From positions 1-64,000 of the forward strand of contig JAKTTS010000006.1 in NCBI GenBank assembly GCA_030560485.1: a stretch of DNA of 64,000 nucleotides, read 5' to 3'. The notes under the pieces are model-generated. The model worked only from the letters and a program-made list of their open reading frames with translations. It made no database searches and had not been told where the DNA came from. Of this stretch, positions 10,314 through 19,902 are shown one piece after another. The DNA comes from Ascoidea tarda (nom. inval.) (taxonomy: Eukaryota; Ascomycota; Saccharomycetes; Ascoideales; Ascoideaceae). The position numbers and the translations under genes are program-made. How positions within the stretch are numbered: the stretch's first letter is position 1; each line of letters starts with the position of its first letter.

Positions 10314-11410
10314 GGGTCAGCGACATTATCTGGTCTGTGAACAATAGAGCTGCTGTCCAATCAGAGCAGGAGCAACAATAAGGGCAGTGAGAGCACTCAG
10401 TGAGAGCAGTGAACAGACAATAGGCAGACAATAGGCAGACATCCAACTCGGGCAAATTTCCATACTTTGCAGTTCTTAATTACAATAGACGGTTTCCCAT
10501 CCCCATAAGGTGAAGCGCAAACACAGCAGTGCTTGTGGAGTGCCTACGGAGTTAATTGCTGTGTAATTATAATCCTGCTGATTCTGAACCTCACCGGGTG
10601 ATTTTTTTCCCGAGACACTATTCTAGCCAAAAAAACAAGATTTGGGAGAAAAATAGAAGAAATAAAGTCTTATCTTTTTGTGTTTAAATCAAATTCAGTG
10701 CTTTCACACAACCCCAATGTTCCAACCCGGAACTGCAAAAAAGCAGGATTTTCATTGTTCATTTATCAATAATTTGAGTTATTCGGACGAAATCTGTTAT
10801 CTTTTAAGCTTCCTAATGCATTTTTTTTCACAACATTCTCATATCTAAAATCAGCTTTATCAACTTTAAACGAAAATTGAAGCAAATTGCCTTTCGTTTT
10901 TTCTTAGTTTCTTAGTTTTTTTTAATTTTAGTTCAAAATCCGCAACAAATCTTAAAACATAAAACCAAATATCTTAATACCTTTCATTTCTCATTCAACA
11001 GATCAATTCACAAAAGTAAAATAATGCACCCGTAGCCTATGATTATCTCTAATAACCTCTAATATTATATTGAGAGAACCCACATATCTTTCAAAACAAA
11101 ACAAAAACAAAGCAAAAAATAAAATTACTTGCACTTTTTAATCTTATGAGGTTTTGTTTATGAAAAAATAACATGAATAAAATATCATGTTAGAATTTTT
11201 AATTTATTCTTGGGATGGCGCTCTTTGCATTCAACAAACTAAATTAAAAACTATATTATGTTTATATTATGATAATATATATTATGATATAAAACTGATA
11301 CAACTATCTATCTCTTTTAAAAGTTAAAGAAATGAGGTTCTAAGGGGGCGATTACACAACAATAGCAGCTTTACACATTTGATTTCAAGCAAAAACTTGA
11401 TAAATGATTT

Positions 11411-11697
11411 TTATAATAATTGATAAAGTTTGTGATTTAATCTAACAACCCTTGGAGTGCCATTGGAATTTATCTTTATATCTGCTTTCAAGTATTCAGC
11501 CGTATTAATAGCGTAATTCTTTTTAATCAAAAGGCTCTATAAACCCTTATATCTGCTTTTACTTTTAAACCTATAATCCTCGTAGCCTTGGAGTTTTCTT
11601 TGTATATTTTTATATTTGAATCTCTTTTGAGAAGCAATTTGACAGTTTTATTGTAACTAATACTGTTCCTATTATTTTTATTCGCGATAAAGTTTTC
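11411..11697 (-). pseudogene. Possible ankyrin-repeat coding relic
   Basis: Two short open segments in different frames. The first (11697-11527) reads TVKLLLKRDSNIKIYKENSK and ends KADIRVYRAF. The second (11530-11411) contains LKADIKINSNGTPRVV. Both resemble the ankyrin core pattern (LL..GADIN...N..G.TPL), and the nucleotide string GCAGATATAA occurs once in each. The spacing of the motifs is shorter than the canonical 33 residues, so deletions would be needed. The call is tentative. Confidence 0.3.
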
Positions 11698-12889
11698 TCA
11701 TCCAGGGCTACATTTTATAAATATGCATAAATGAATTTTCAGTTATTTTAACAATCTTAACTCAATTTGTTGGTTTTTTCTTCTATATTATCTTCTTTCT
11801 GTCGCTGTTAATTAATATTTCCCTCTTTTCTAAAAATCATTGTTTACTCCAATATATTTTTGATTATATCAGAATACTTTATAAAATTGCCTTTTGATTT
11901 TGTAGTTAATCGCTTCTTTTCAATCCATATTGAAAATATGATTCAAATTCTTTACTCCAATTATTCAAAACTAAACACCAAATAATTATCTTTCTATTAG
12001 AGCAAAATTAATAAATAAGTAAAAAAAATTTTAAACATTATTGTTGATAAAAGTGGAACCAATCGAGATAGATTATATTTGCCCTGAATTTTTTTTTAAA
12101 ACGAGCATCATTAAATTTTTATCAAAAACTTAGATAATGATTTTTAAGCCAATCATTTATAAAAAAAATGATAAATTGAAATATTGCCTGATTAACTATT
12201 TGTTTGTTTGTTTTTTGATTTTTTGATTTCATTTTATTTTTTAATTTAATAGAATTAAAACAACCGCTAATATCATTCTGTCTCACTTTGTATTTTATTC
12301 TATCCCTCTCAAAAATTTAAATCGAAACTAATTATTTCAATACTAAATTATCATTTTTTTAATCCTAAAATAATTTCTTCCTGATACCAAAATAAAATGT
12401 TTCATACTCTCAAATAAAGCCCAGTTATCATTCAAAAAAGATATTTATCCTATTCGATTTATGAGTTTAATTGCAATCATTTGAAAATTTTGGTAATCTT
12501 TTTAAGATTTTTAGAGTTAAAAATTTTTTAATTAAACACTACTTCCTTCTCATTTAATTAGAAGAATTAGTTAAAAATCACTTTTTATAAACTAAAACTG
12601 CGATATTTCGAAAATCAAAAACAAAATTAATTATTAAAAAGAAATACTCACAAAACAAAAATATTTATTGTTGTATTTAACTCTTTTTTTTTGCTTTTCT
12701 ATTTCAAATTAACTAATTCAGCTGCTAGATTGTATTCTTGAAATCTAATTTTTCTTTTCAAAATTTCTTGATTTTCTATTATTTCAACAAAGACTGTTGA
12801 ATTGTTGCACCAATAATAATTTAAATAAAAATATAAGGTGCTTTGAGACTTTTCGTATCATTAAAAGGGTTTTTAATTTAATAAACTTG

Positions 12890-13975
12890 TTAAAAGTTGC
12901 TGCTAGAAAGTACTTTTAAAAGATGATCAAAAGAAATGCTTGAATTGGAAATCTTCAAATAATTAAAGATTCTATCTTCGAAAGATTCTCCATTCCAAAT
13001 TTCTTGATTATTTGGTCCTTTTGTTAAAGATGGCGTGCCGATTTGTTCAATTACAAAACCAGCAGCAATGTTGCCACATATTCCAGCAATTTCCCAGTCA
13101 CCTTTCGATAAAACAAATCCAGTTGCAAAACCACCAATAAATGAGTTCCCTCCTCCAGTTGGATCTATTACCTTTGGATTTTTATTTAGTATTGGATCAT
13201 GATATGCAGGTAACCATTTACAAAAACCATTAGTGGAAACGATATAACAACCTTTAGAACCACACCTCAAAACAACCCCAGAACCGGTGCTATATGTATT
13301 ATTTTTAGACATAAAAGAAAGAAACTTATGAGCTAGCTCTTCTAATTTAAGGTAATCTGATGGCTCATCCATTTGGAAAAATCTAGAAGCTTCTTCGGCA
13401 TTTGGGGTGAAAATATCAACATAATTTAAAGCCTCTAAACACTCTTGCAAATATTTTGGAACACAATCATCAGGGAAGGGTTCCCATGCGACGACTATGC
13501 TTTCAGGTGTTGCTGATATCTGTGACATTTGAGTACAAATTTCGCCACATCTCTTTGGAGAACAAATAAAATGAAAAGACTTCGAATTTCTTAATGATCT
13601 AAATAAAACAATATCATTTATTTCAATTCTTTTTTTTGGAGTTAAAAACTTGAAACACCTAAATTCTTTTTCACCATACATATTCCAACCTTTTGTGGTC
13701 AATCTTTCGGATGAAGATCTTACAATGACACCAGTGTTCCAGCTAAGGATTTCATTTCTCATTTCCGCTGTGAAGTCAGAACCTTCATCGAGTATCCAAC
13801 CAACTAATTGAGGGTTATTCAATGACAAGGTGATCCTGGAGCCAATAGCACCAAAAGTGCCTCCTCCACCAATGACGTTTGTTTGTGAAGGTTTTGGTGG
13901 TGGAAAATGGATTTCATCGATTATGAACATTCCAATGGAGGTAAATATAGCATCGGGAAGATCATCATTAATCAT
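12890..13975 (-). CDS. MAK32: PfkB-family carbohydrate kinase-like protein, Mak32-type
   Basis: A ribokinase/PfkB-fold protein similar to S. cerevisiae Mak32, a cytosolic protein needed for stable maintenance of the L-A double-stranded RNA. Its enzymatic substrate is not known. The start at Met 13975 gives MINDDLPDAIFTSIGMFIID, which matches the family N terminus; an in-frame ATG 51 nt upstream would add a hydrophobic extension that is not expected. GGGGTFGAIGSRI near the N terminus is a PfkB sugar-binding loop. DPTGGGNSFIGGFATGF near the C terminus is the PfkB signature, but with Asn where active kinases usually have Asp (GAGD), a possible sign of altered catalysis. Length is 361 aa. Confidence 0.82.
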   Translation of the reverse strand: MINDDLPDAIFTSIGMFIIDEIHFPPPKPSQTNVIGGGGTFGAIGSRITLSLNNPQLVGWILDEGSDFTAEMRNEILSWNTGVIVRSSSERLTTKGWNMYGEKEFRCFKFLTPKKRIEINDIVLFRSLRNSKSFHFICSPKRCGEICTQMSQISATPESIVVAWEPFPDDCVPKYLQECLEALNYVDIFTPNAEEASRFFQMDEPSDYLKLEELAHKFLSFMSKNNTYSTGSGVVLRCGSKGCYIVSTNGFCKWLPAYHDPILNKNPKVIDPTGGGNSFIGGFATGFVLSKGDWEIAGICGNIAAGFVIEQIGTPSLTKGPNNQEIWNGESFEDRIFNYLKISNSSISFDHLLKVLSSSNF

Positions 13976-14186
13976 TTTGCTTAAGGTTAAAGTTAGCAGA
14001 AAAAAAAAAGAGTGGTTACAGTACAAGAATTAACCATTGAAGTTGTTATCGATGAGAGACGAGAAAATAAGCACGATACCAGAATTACGGATCATGTTCA
14101 GTGTGCCGTTTCATGTATAAAGCTGCAGCTTTTTGCTGAAAATAACTTAGGTTAGTGTTTGAGTCTGGAAAAACAAATGTTTATAT

Positions 14187-14258
14187 GCTCTCTTGGCCAA
14201 GTGGTAAGGCATCGCACTCGTAATGCGGGGATCGCTGGTTCAAACCCGGCAGTGAGCA
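14187..14258 (+). tRNA. tRNA-Thr(CGT)
   Basis: A complete cloverleaf can be drawn. Acceptor stem GCTCTCT/AGTGAGC, D arm GCC/GGC, anticodon stem TCGCA/TGCGG with loop CTCGTAA (anticodon CGT, reading ACG), T stem GCTGG/CCGGC with loop TTCAAAC, and discriminator A. There is no intron. A T-rich terminator follows at once (TTTTATTTTTT). The acceptor stem has one U-U mismatch (positions 5 and 68). Confidence 0.93.
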
Positions 14259-14611
14259 CTTTTATTTTTTTATATATACTAATTTTGAGGTAAGAAACTT
14301 CTTTTTTTTGTTGAGTTCGCTTCAAGAAACTGAATCATAAAGACACTCAATAAATTAGACATTTCCAAAAAAAAATTTAGAATTTTAAAGACTTTACAAA
14401 AACCACTTGAAAATTCATTGAACAAATCACCTGCTTTTGTGTGATTGGCCCAAGAAAACAAATTGAGTTACCCGTTTTGCTTTCTGATATTTAAAGTGAA
14501 AAGTTTTCATTTTTCAAATTCTTTTTCTCTCCTGTGTTAACTTTTTAGAAAAAATAAACAAATTATTTTTTTATTGAGGTATGTGATTGTTGAAATTCTG
14601 ATATATTATAG
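14259..14611. other. Intergenic tRNA-Thr / snR47
   Basis: About 350 nt of AT-rich sequence between the tRNA terminator and the snoRNA stem. No TATA box, gene or repeat stands out. It presumably holds the snR47 promoter. Confidence 0.5.
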
Positions 14612-14730
14612 TACTTTATTAGAATTTTTATGATGAAAAAAGTGCAACAGTTGAATTTCTTCGGCTGATCATACATGAGGAAAGAAACCCTTTCAGAGCT
14701 TTTTAATACTGATGAAATTCCAATAAAGTA
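14612..14730 (+). ncRNA. snR47: C/D box snoRNA snR47 (double guide)
   Basis: All C/D parts are present in order: C box ATGATGA (14630-14636), D' box CTGA (14665-14668), C'-like box ATGAGGA (14675-14681) and D box CTGA (14709-14712). A 16-position terminal stem with one mismatch closes it (14612-14627 with 14715-14730). The D' guide TTGAATTTCTTC (14651-14662) pairs with GAAGAAATTCAA of 25S rRNA. The fifth nucleotide upstream of D' falls on A2220 in S. cerevisiae numbering. The D guide GAGCTTTTTAA (14696-14706) pairs with TTAAAAAGCTC of 18S, and the fifth nucleotide falls on A619. These are the two known targets of yeast snR47, which directs 2'-O-methylation by the Nop1/fibrillarin RNP in the nucleolus. 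rRNA sequences were recalled, not searched. Confidence 0.9.
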
Positions 14731-17211
14731 CTACAATTTAATTAAAATGATCTATGAAATTTTATTTATTTTTACAAAAAACTAATCTCGAATTCAGTTT
14801 GTCTATTTTTTTTTTGCTTAAATAGTTATATATTGTAATAAAGTATTGTTAAGATCAAGTTTAATTTGTAGTTGAGAAATTTTTTAGCTGATATAATTGT
14901 TCAGTTAATTTTAATTTATTTTTGATGTTTTTTCTTGGAATGGTGAATACTAAAAATAAAAGTGAATTAAAACACTGTAATGTAATATTTTGGTGAGTTC
15001 AAAAATAATCAAAATCGAATATAAAAACCAAGATTAATTTTATAAAACGAAAAACAGGCAAAAACAAAGCTTAAAAATAAGAAATGAGTGAAACGATGTT
15101 TTAAACCCAGGAATAATCGTGTTTACAAAATTATTTTACAAAAAAATCATAGCTACCTTTGAATGGTTCTTTTAAATACCGGTGGTATTTTTGATAAATA
15201 TATTCAATTGCCTAAATATTTTGATAATTTGTGTTTTTTTCTTAAACAGAGGAATCAGAATTGATTTTGAAATAGCAAGGATGATTTATAATATTATCAG
15301 GAATATATATATAAAATGAACTTAGAAACAAATAACAATGAAAGCGTCAACTACTGATAAAATTTTCTAAATAGATTACCATTTCATATTCTATATCATC
15401 TGAATTGCCCGTCGATCAAATATTGTTTATTTCTCCTTTAAATCAGGTAGATTGACAATATATTTTCCATTATCTAATATGATTGGAATCAAAGGAAAAA
15501 AGAACCCAGAAAAAACAATAAGATACATTAGAAAATATTTGACTTTAGATTTACAAAATCTTTATTTGTTTAAACAATCATTGAGCTTTTTGATAAAATA
15601 TTTGAGATCATAGTAGTCACTTCAAACGATATTTTGATTAAATATTTTTTATAATTTTATTAACTTTTCTAAATTAAATAACTTGGAAAAGTTTAATTTG
15701 GCTAAAGACAAAATCTCTAAAGTTGGGATTTTGAAAGGGTTCAGGCTCTTAGTCAATTTGAATTTATTAAAGCATAACATTGAGTGTTTCAAAATCGAAA
15801 TTCACTTAAACACTTTAATTGGTCTAAATTAGACAAAAAAATAAACCTGTCACTTTTATAAGTGAAAATGAGTTAGATCAATTAAAATATTTGCGTTTAC
15901 CATCCAATAAAGTCCTGATTGTTAAGAATTTGAACAAACAATATCTGGAGGTTTTAGATTTCTTCAAAAAAGTCAAACAATAAAACGATAAAACTTGAAA
16001 ATTGGAGTGAATTAAATCGACTAAGATCTCTAATTTTGTCGAGTAGTAAAATTTTAAAAAGGCTACAAACTTTAACCAAGCTGATAGCTTTTAATTCAAG
16101 TTTAAATTTAAATTGAAACAAGGTGGAAAGACTAGATTAAGGCAAAAATGCATTTGATTGAAAGAATCAATTGATTAAATATTTTAGTATAATTGGCTAG
16201 GAAGAACTTGCGATAGTTTAGTATATTTTTTATAATTTTTTTTTTTTTCAAATTAAAGTTATAAGGAAAAGAAAACCTCTTATAAAGAAAGTGGGATTAT
16301 GAGTAACTTAAATATCAAGCCTACTAATTTATTTATATTATAAAATTCTTTTAGTGATAATTTATATTACTTAAAATGGAGCAAGCAATGTTATACATGA
16401 ATATGCAGGGAACCTTTTGTTCTTGCAGCAGCTTCGTTTTTTTTTTTGTATGAAAGACTTGAAGAAGCAAATGTATGAGCAAGGAAATAATTTTTAATCT
16501 TGAAATATTGAGATCTAATAATAATTGAAATTAATCCAAGTGCAAAATAATGCAAATTTCTTGACTGATTTCTCTGTTCATTTTATTTTGGTCAATAATT
16601 TATGGTCAATTTATTAACTATAATTTGATTTAATTATTGTAGAGTTTGTTTTGTCAAACAGAAATTTTTATTTTATTTCATTTTATTGATGAATTTTTAG
16701 GTAATATTTTTAAAACTAAGATTGATTAAATATTTTTTCAATTAAAATTGATAAAATTTACAAAGAATTTAGCATTAATAATATTTCATTTAAAAATTCA
16801 AATGATTTGAATTCTTTTAGTAATACAGAAATTGAATAATAATAAAATTGCTTGATTTAAATAGATTAAGGTAAATTCTGTATTTAAGATTAATAGTATT
16901 GTAAAATTTATGAGTTTATGAGAAAATATAATCAGTAAAATTGAAAATATGAGGTATTCGGTTACTGAACAACAGAGAAAAAACAAGATAATTCGAATCG
17001 CTTAAAAAGCTTAAAAAGTTGGAGTTTTGAAGAGGGAAAAAACATTATAATCAAAAATTTTATTGAACAATTAAGACCTGTAAGTTTTAAAAAGAATTAA
17101 AATTTTATTTGGGTGGTGTTAGAGATATAAGTCGACTAATAAGGTAAAAAGTCAATAGAGTATATATATATGTATACATAGACTCAGAAGAAATCAGTAT
17201 ATATAAGCAAA
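14731..17211. other. Gene-poor AT-rich region between snR47 and TPI1
   Basis: About 2.5 kb with no intact gene. A decayed leucine-rich-repeat gene lies on the plus strand at 15521-16119. A further LRR-like string (SLKKLKKLEF, then a stop) occurs near 17010-17030. The rest is AT-rich with no recognisable element. The last 200 nt are the TPI1 3' flank. Confidence 0.6.
15521..16119 (+). pseudogene. Decayed leucine-rich-repeat gene (SDS22-like pattern)
   Basis: Translating the three plus frames gives successive pieces with the LxxLxLxxNxI pattern. They are LEKFNLAKDKI and LVNLNLLKHNI in one frame (open 15638-15829), LKYLRLPSNKV and LEVLDFFKKV in a second (to a stop at 15981), and LRSLILSSSKI in the third (to about 16119). 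The first two repeats are exactly 22 residues apart, the period of Sds22, the regulator of protein phosphatase 1. At least two frameshifts and several stops separate the pieces, and no start is evident. Sds22 is essential in yeast, so this would be a dead duplicate. Another LRR protein could be the ancestor. Confidence 0.6.
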
Positions 17212-17961
17212 TTATAATCTTGAGTTGATAATGTTAATAAATTCGGGTTTTAATGAAGCGCCACCAACTAAGAAACCATCAACATCGACCTTGTTTTTGA
17301 ATTCAGAACTGTTTTTGCCAGTGACAGAACCACCGTATAAGATTCTGACTTGGGAAGCTTGTTCTTGACCGATTGTTTTGACTAAATGGTCTCTGATACC
17401 TTTATGAGTCTCTTGAGCATCATCTGGGGTGGCAGCTAAACCAGTACCGATGGCCCAAACAGGTTCGTAAGCAACGACAATGTTTGACCAGTCAGAAACG
17501 ATTTTTGAGACAGCATCGAGCTGTCTAGCACAGACGTCTAAAGTAACGCCAGATTTTCTTTCTTCCAAGGTTTCACCAATACAGAGAATGACTTTAACGT
17601 CATTATCCAAAGCAAATTTGACTTTTGAAGCAACAAATTCGTCAGACTCTTTGATTATGGTTCTTCTTTCAGAGTGACCTAAGATGACCCAGGTAGCACC
17701 AACATCTTTGATTTGTTGAACAGAGATTTCACCAGTAAATGCACCGCTTAATTTGTCGAAGGCGTTTTGAGCAGCAACTTGAACCAAAGGAGCCTTTTTG
17801 TTGTGGTCAACAGCCCAAGACAAGTATAAAGCAGGAGGAGAGATGACAACTTCAACATTATCAGCCAAGTCAGCTTTGTTTAAGCCTTCAACAATAGACT
17901 TGATTGATTCTTTTGAACCGTTCATTTTGAAGTTACCACCAACAAAGAAAGTACGAGCCAT
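17212..17961 (-). CDS. TPI1: Triosephosphate isomerase
   Basis: Interconverts dihydroxyacetone phosphate and glyceraldehyde 3-phosphate in glycolysis, in the cytosol. The start at 17961 gives [16 protein letters not shown], with the catalytic Asn and Lys in NFKMN. An upstream in-frame ATG at 18015 would add 18 unrelated residues and is rejected. The electrophile His lies in ILGHSERR, the catalytic Glu in [11 protein letters not shown], and the phosphate loops in ILYGGSVTG and FLVGGASLK. Length is 249 residues, standard for the family. No CTG codon was noticed. The promoter is shared with the divergent DET1. Confidence 0.98.
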   Translation of the reverse strand: MARTFFVGGNFKMNGSKESIKSIVEGLNKADLADNVEVVISPPALYLSWAVDHNKKAPLVQVAAQNAFDKLSGAFTGEISVQQIKDVGATWVILGHSERRTIIKESDEFVASKVKFALDNDVKVILCIGETLEERKSGVTLDVCARQLDAVSKIVSDWSNIVVAYEPVWAIGTGLAATPDDAQETHKGIRDHLVKTIGQEQASQVRILYGGSVTGKNSSEFKNKVDVDGFLVGGASLKPEFINIINSRL

Positions 17962-18670
17962 TTTGGGAGAAGAAAGATGATGAAGATAATAAAGATGAAG
18001 ACAATATAGTGTCAAATAAAAGCGTCAAGATGCGACAGACGATTGAGTACAAATGGTAGAACAGCTAAAAGAAGCACAAGGAGTCTAATGATTGGAATTG
18101 AGTTTGCAAAGAAAACAACAAGTAAAGGAAAAGCAATCTCTTTTATTTCGTGGAATTGACCAAATAACCGTTTGTATTATTGAATAAAAAGAGATGGAAC
18201 CAAGTGGTGGTGGAACCCTAAGTTGTTAGCAAACAGTCGAACACACACACGAACACACGGACACTGCCCCGGAGCACCGCCCAATCGAGAATGCGCCCAC
18301 AGAACTGGCGACAAAACAGCTGCTTCCCACCGATCTGGTCGAAACCGCGCATTGTTATGCAGCTGACCGCGCATTTCTACCGCACAGAATATTCCACAGG
18401 TGCAATGGCTTATCTTGATAGCAGATCAGGTGATCTTGTCAGCCAACTGTGACAAGGTGTTCTGAAATCGGCGGGGATGCTGGTCATCACGCAAATCGAC
18501 CAGAACCGACTTGGGGAATATTTGCAAACTCTAAAACGGTAATTATGTCCATGCTGAAATTTTTTTTTGAATCTCTCTTTGCTACTTATAAGTTGCAGCC
18601 AGTTTTCCTTTAGATGCCAATATATTGCACAACCTGTTTGTTGGTTTGGGTTTAGAAGTTTGCTTGAATA
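17962..18670. other. Divergent promoter region TPI1/DET1
   Basis: About 700 nt between divergently transcribed genes. The centre (about 18230-18400) is clearly GC-rich and contains ACACAC/ACACACGG runs and CGGTAG-like elements. The flanks are AT-rich 5' leaders. A minus-strand frame at 18177-18374 exists only because of the GC composition and is not called as a gene. Confidence 0.6.
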
Positions 18671-19902
18671 ATGGGAAGGCCTAGGGTATGTTGTTCTGCG
18701 CTCTGTTTTTTCTGTAACCAGACTACTAATTGTTCATACATTGTTATATTAGTTGATTATTGTGGTTCGTCATGGAGAATCTGAAGGAAACTGTAAGTGT
18801 TTTTTTTTTTACTGACATTTATATCTTATTGCATTTTTCGTATTGGTGATCATTTTTTTACTAATCATTTATTGCTATTTGTCTTTATTTGGCTTTTTTT
18901 ACAATAGGCGACAGAAGTGTCAATCGATATGTTCCAAATCATAAAGTTTCCTTGACTGCAAAGGGCAAACAGCAAGCTGAGTTAGCTGGAAAAAAATTGA
19001 AACAGCTTTTGAAAGAAGACGATTCAATATTGTTCTATACTTCTCCATACGAAAGAACAAGACAGACTCTAAAGGGCATATTAAAAGGGTGTGGGATTGA
19101 TACTCAAGCTGATCAAGATCCAAATCAGGATCATCAAAGTCAAAGTAATATACGCTATAGAATCCATGAAGAGCCTAGAATGAGAGAGCAAGATTTTGGT
19201 AATTTTCAACAAGAGTCTCATGAAATGGAAAGAATTTGGGAAGAAAGAGCAAACTATGGCCACTTTTTTTATCGAATTCCCTACGGTGAAAGTGCTGCCG
19301 ATGTTTTTGATAGATGTGCAGGCTTTAATGAGACATTGTTTAGACAATTCAACTCCGATAAATTTCCCTCGATTTTGGTTTTAGTCACTCATGGAATTTG
19401 GGCAAGAGTTTTCTTAATGAAATGGTTCAGATGGACCGTTGAAGAATTTGAAGATTTGCGAAATATTCCTCATTGCAAATTTCTTATAATGGAAAAAAAC
19501 AAGCATAATCACAAATATAACCTTATAACCAAATTGAAAACATGGGATTATCAGTTCGATAAAGAAATTGATGAGTATAATTTACAAAACGAAAAAAGAG
19601 TCATAATGGAATCAAACAATTTATCCGAATCTGAAATCGATCAAATTCTAAATTCTGAAAAAGATGCAATCATAGATCAAAACAAAAAGGAAAAGTTTAT
19701 TAAATTAGCATACCAAAAGAGTAATATCAAAGACAAAAATTCAAAGATCAACAATAATGATAATGATAATGATAACAGTGAGAGTAGTGATAATACCAAT
19801 AATGCCAATATTAAAAATGTCAGTGTTGATGTCAATAACACTAATGGTAAAATACACAAGAAAAATTTTTACTCAACTGATTCGTTATTTTCAAATTTAT
19901 AA
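18671..19902 (+). CDS. DET1: Histidine-phosphatase-fold protein Det1, two introns
   Basis: Orthologue of S. cerevisiae Det1 (YDR051C), a histidine acid phosphatase-like protein linked to sterol transport. Three exons are inferred. Exon 1 is 18671-18685 (MGRPR), with donor GTATGT at 18686 and branch TACTAAT at 18724. Exon 2 is 18753-18792, donor GTAAGT at 18793, branch TACTAAT at 18859. Exon 3 is 18908-19902. The junctions join in frame to give LIIVVRHGESEGNCDRSVN, with the catalytic RHGE split across exons from the rest of the domain. Further motifs are FYTSPYERTRQT, EPRMREQDFGNF, YGESAADVFDR and LVTHGIWARV (second catalytic His). The protein has 349 residues. The last 100 are Asn/Asp/Lys-rich and disordered, an extension over the S. 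cerevisiae protein. Confidence 0.9.

Larger units (their letters stand above)
9983..12889. other. Long gene-poor region between GAP1 and MAK32
   Basis: About 2.9 kb. The first part (9983-10740) is comparatively GC-rich, contains a 64-codon ORF, a duplicated CAATAGGCAGA element near 10420-10440 and an 8-bp stem hairpin at 10521-10564. From 10740 to 12889 the sequence is very AT-rich and lacks any long frame. A possible decayed ankyrin-type coding segment lies on the minus strand at 11411-11697. Nothing else is recognisable. Confidence 0.6.
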
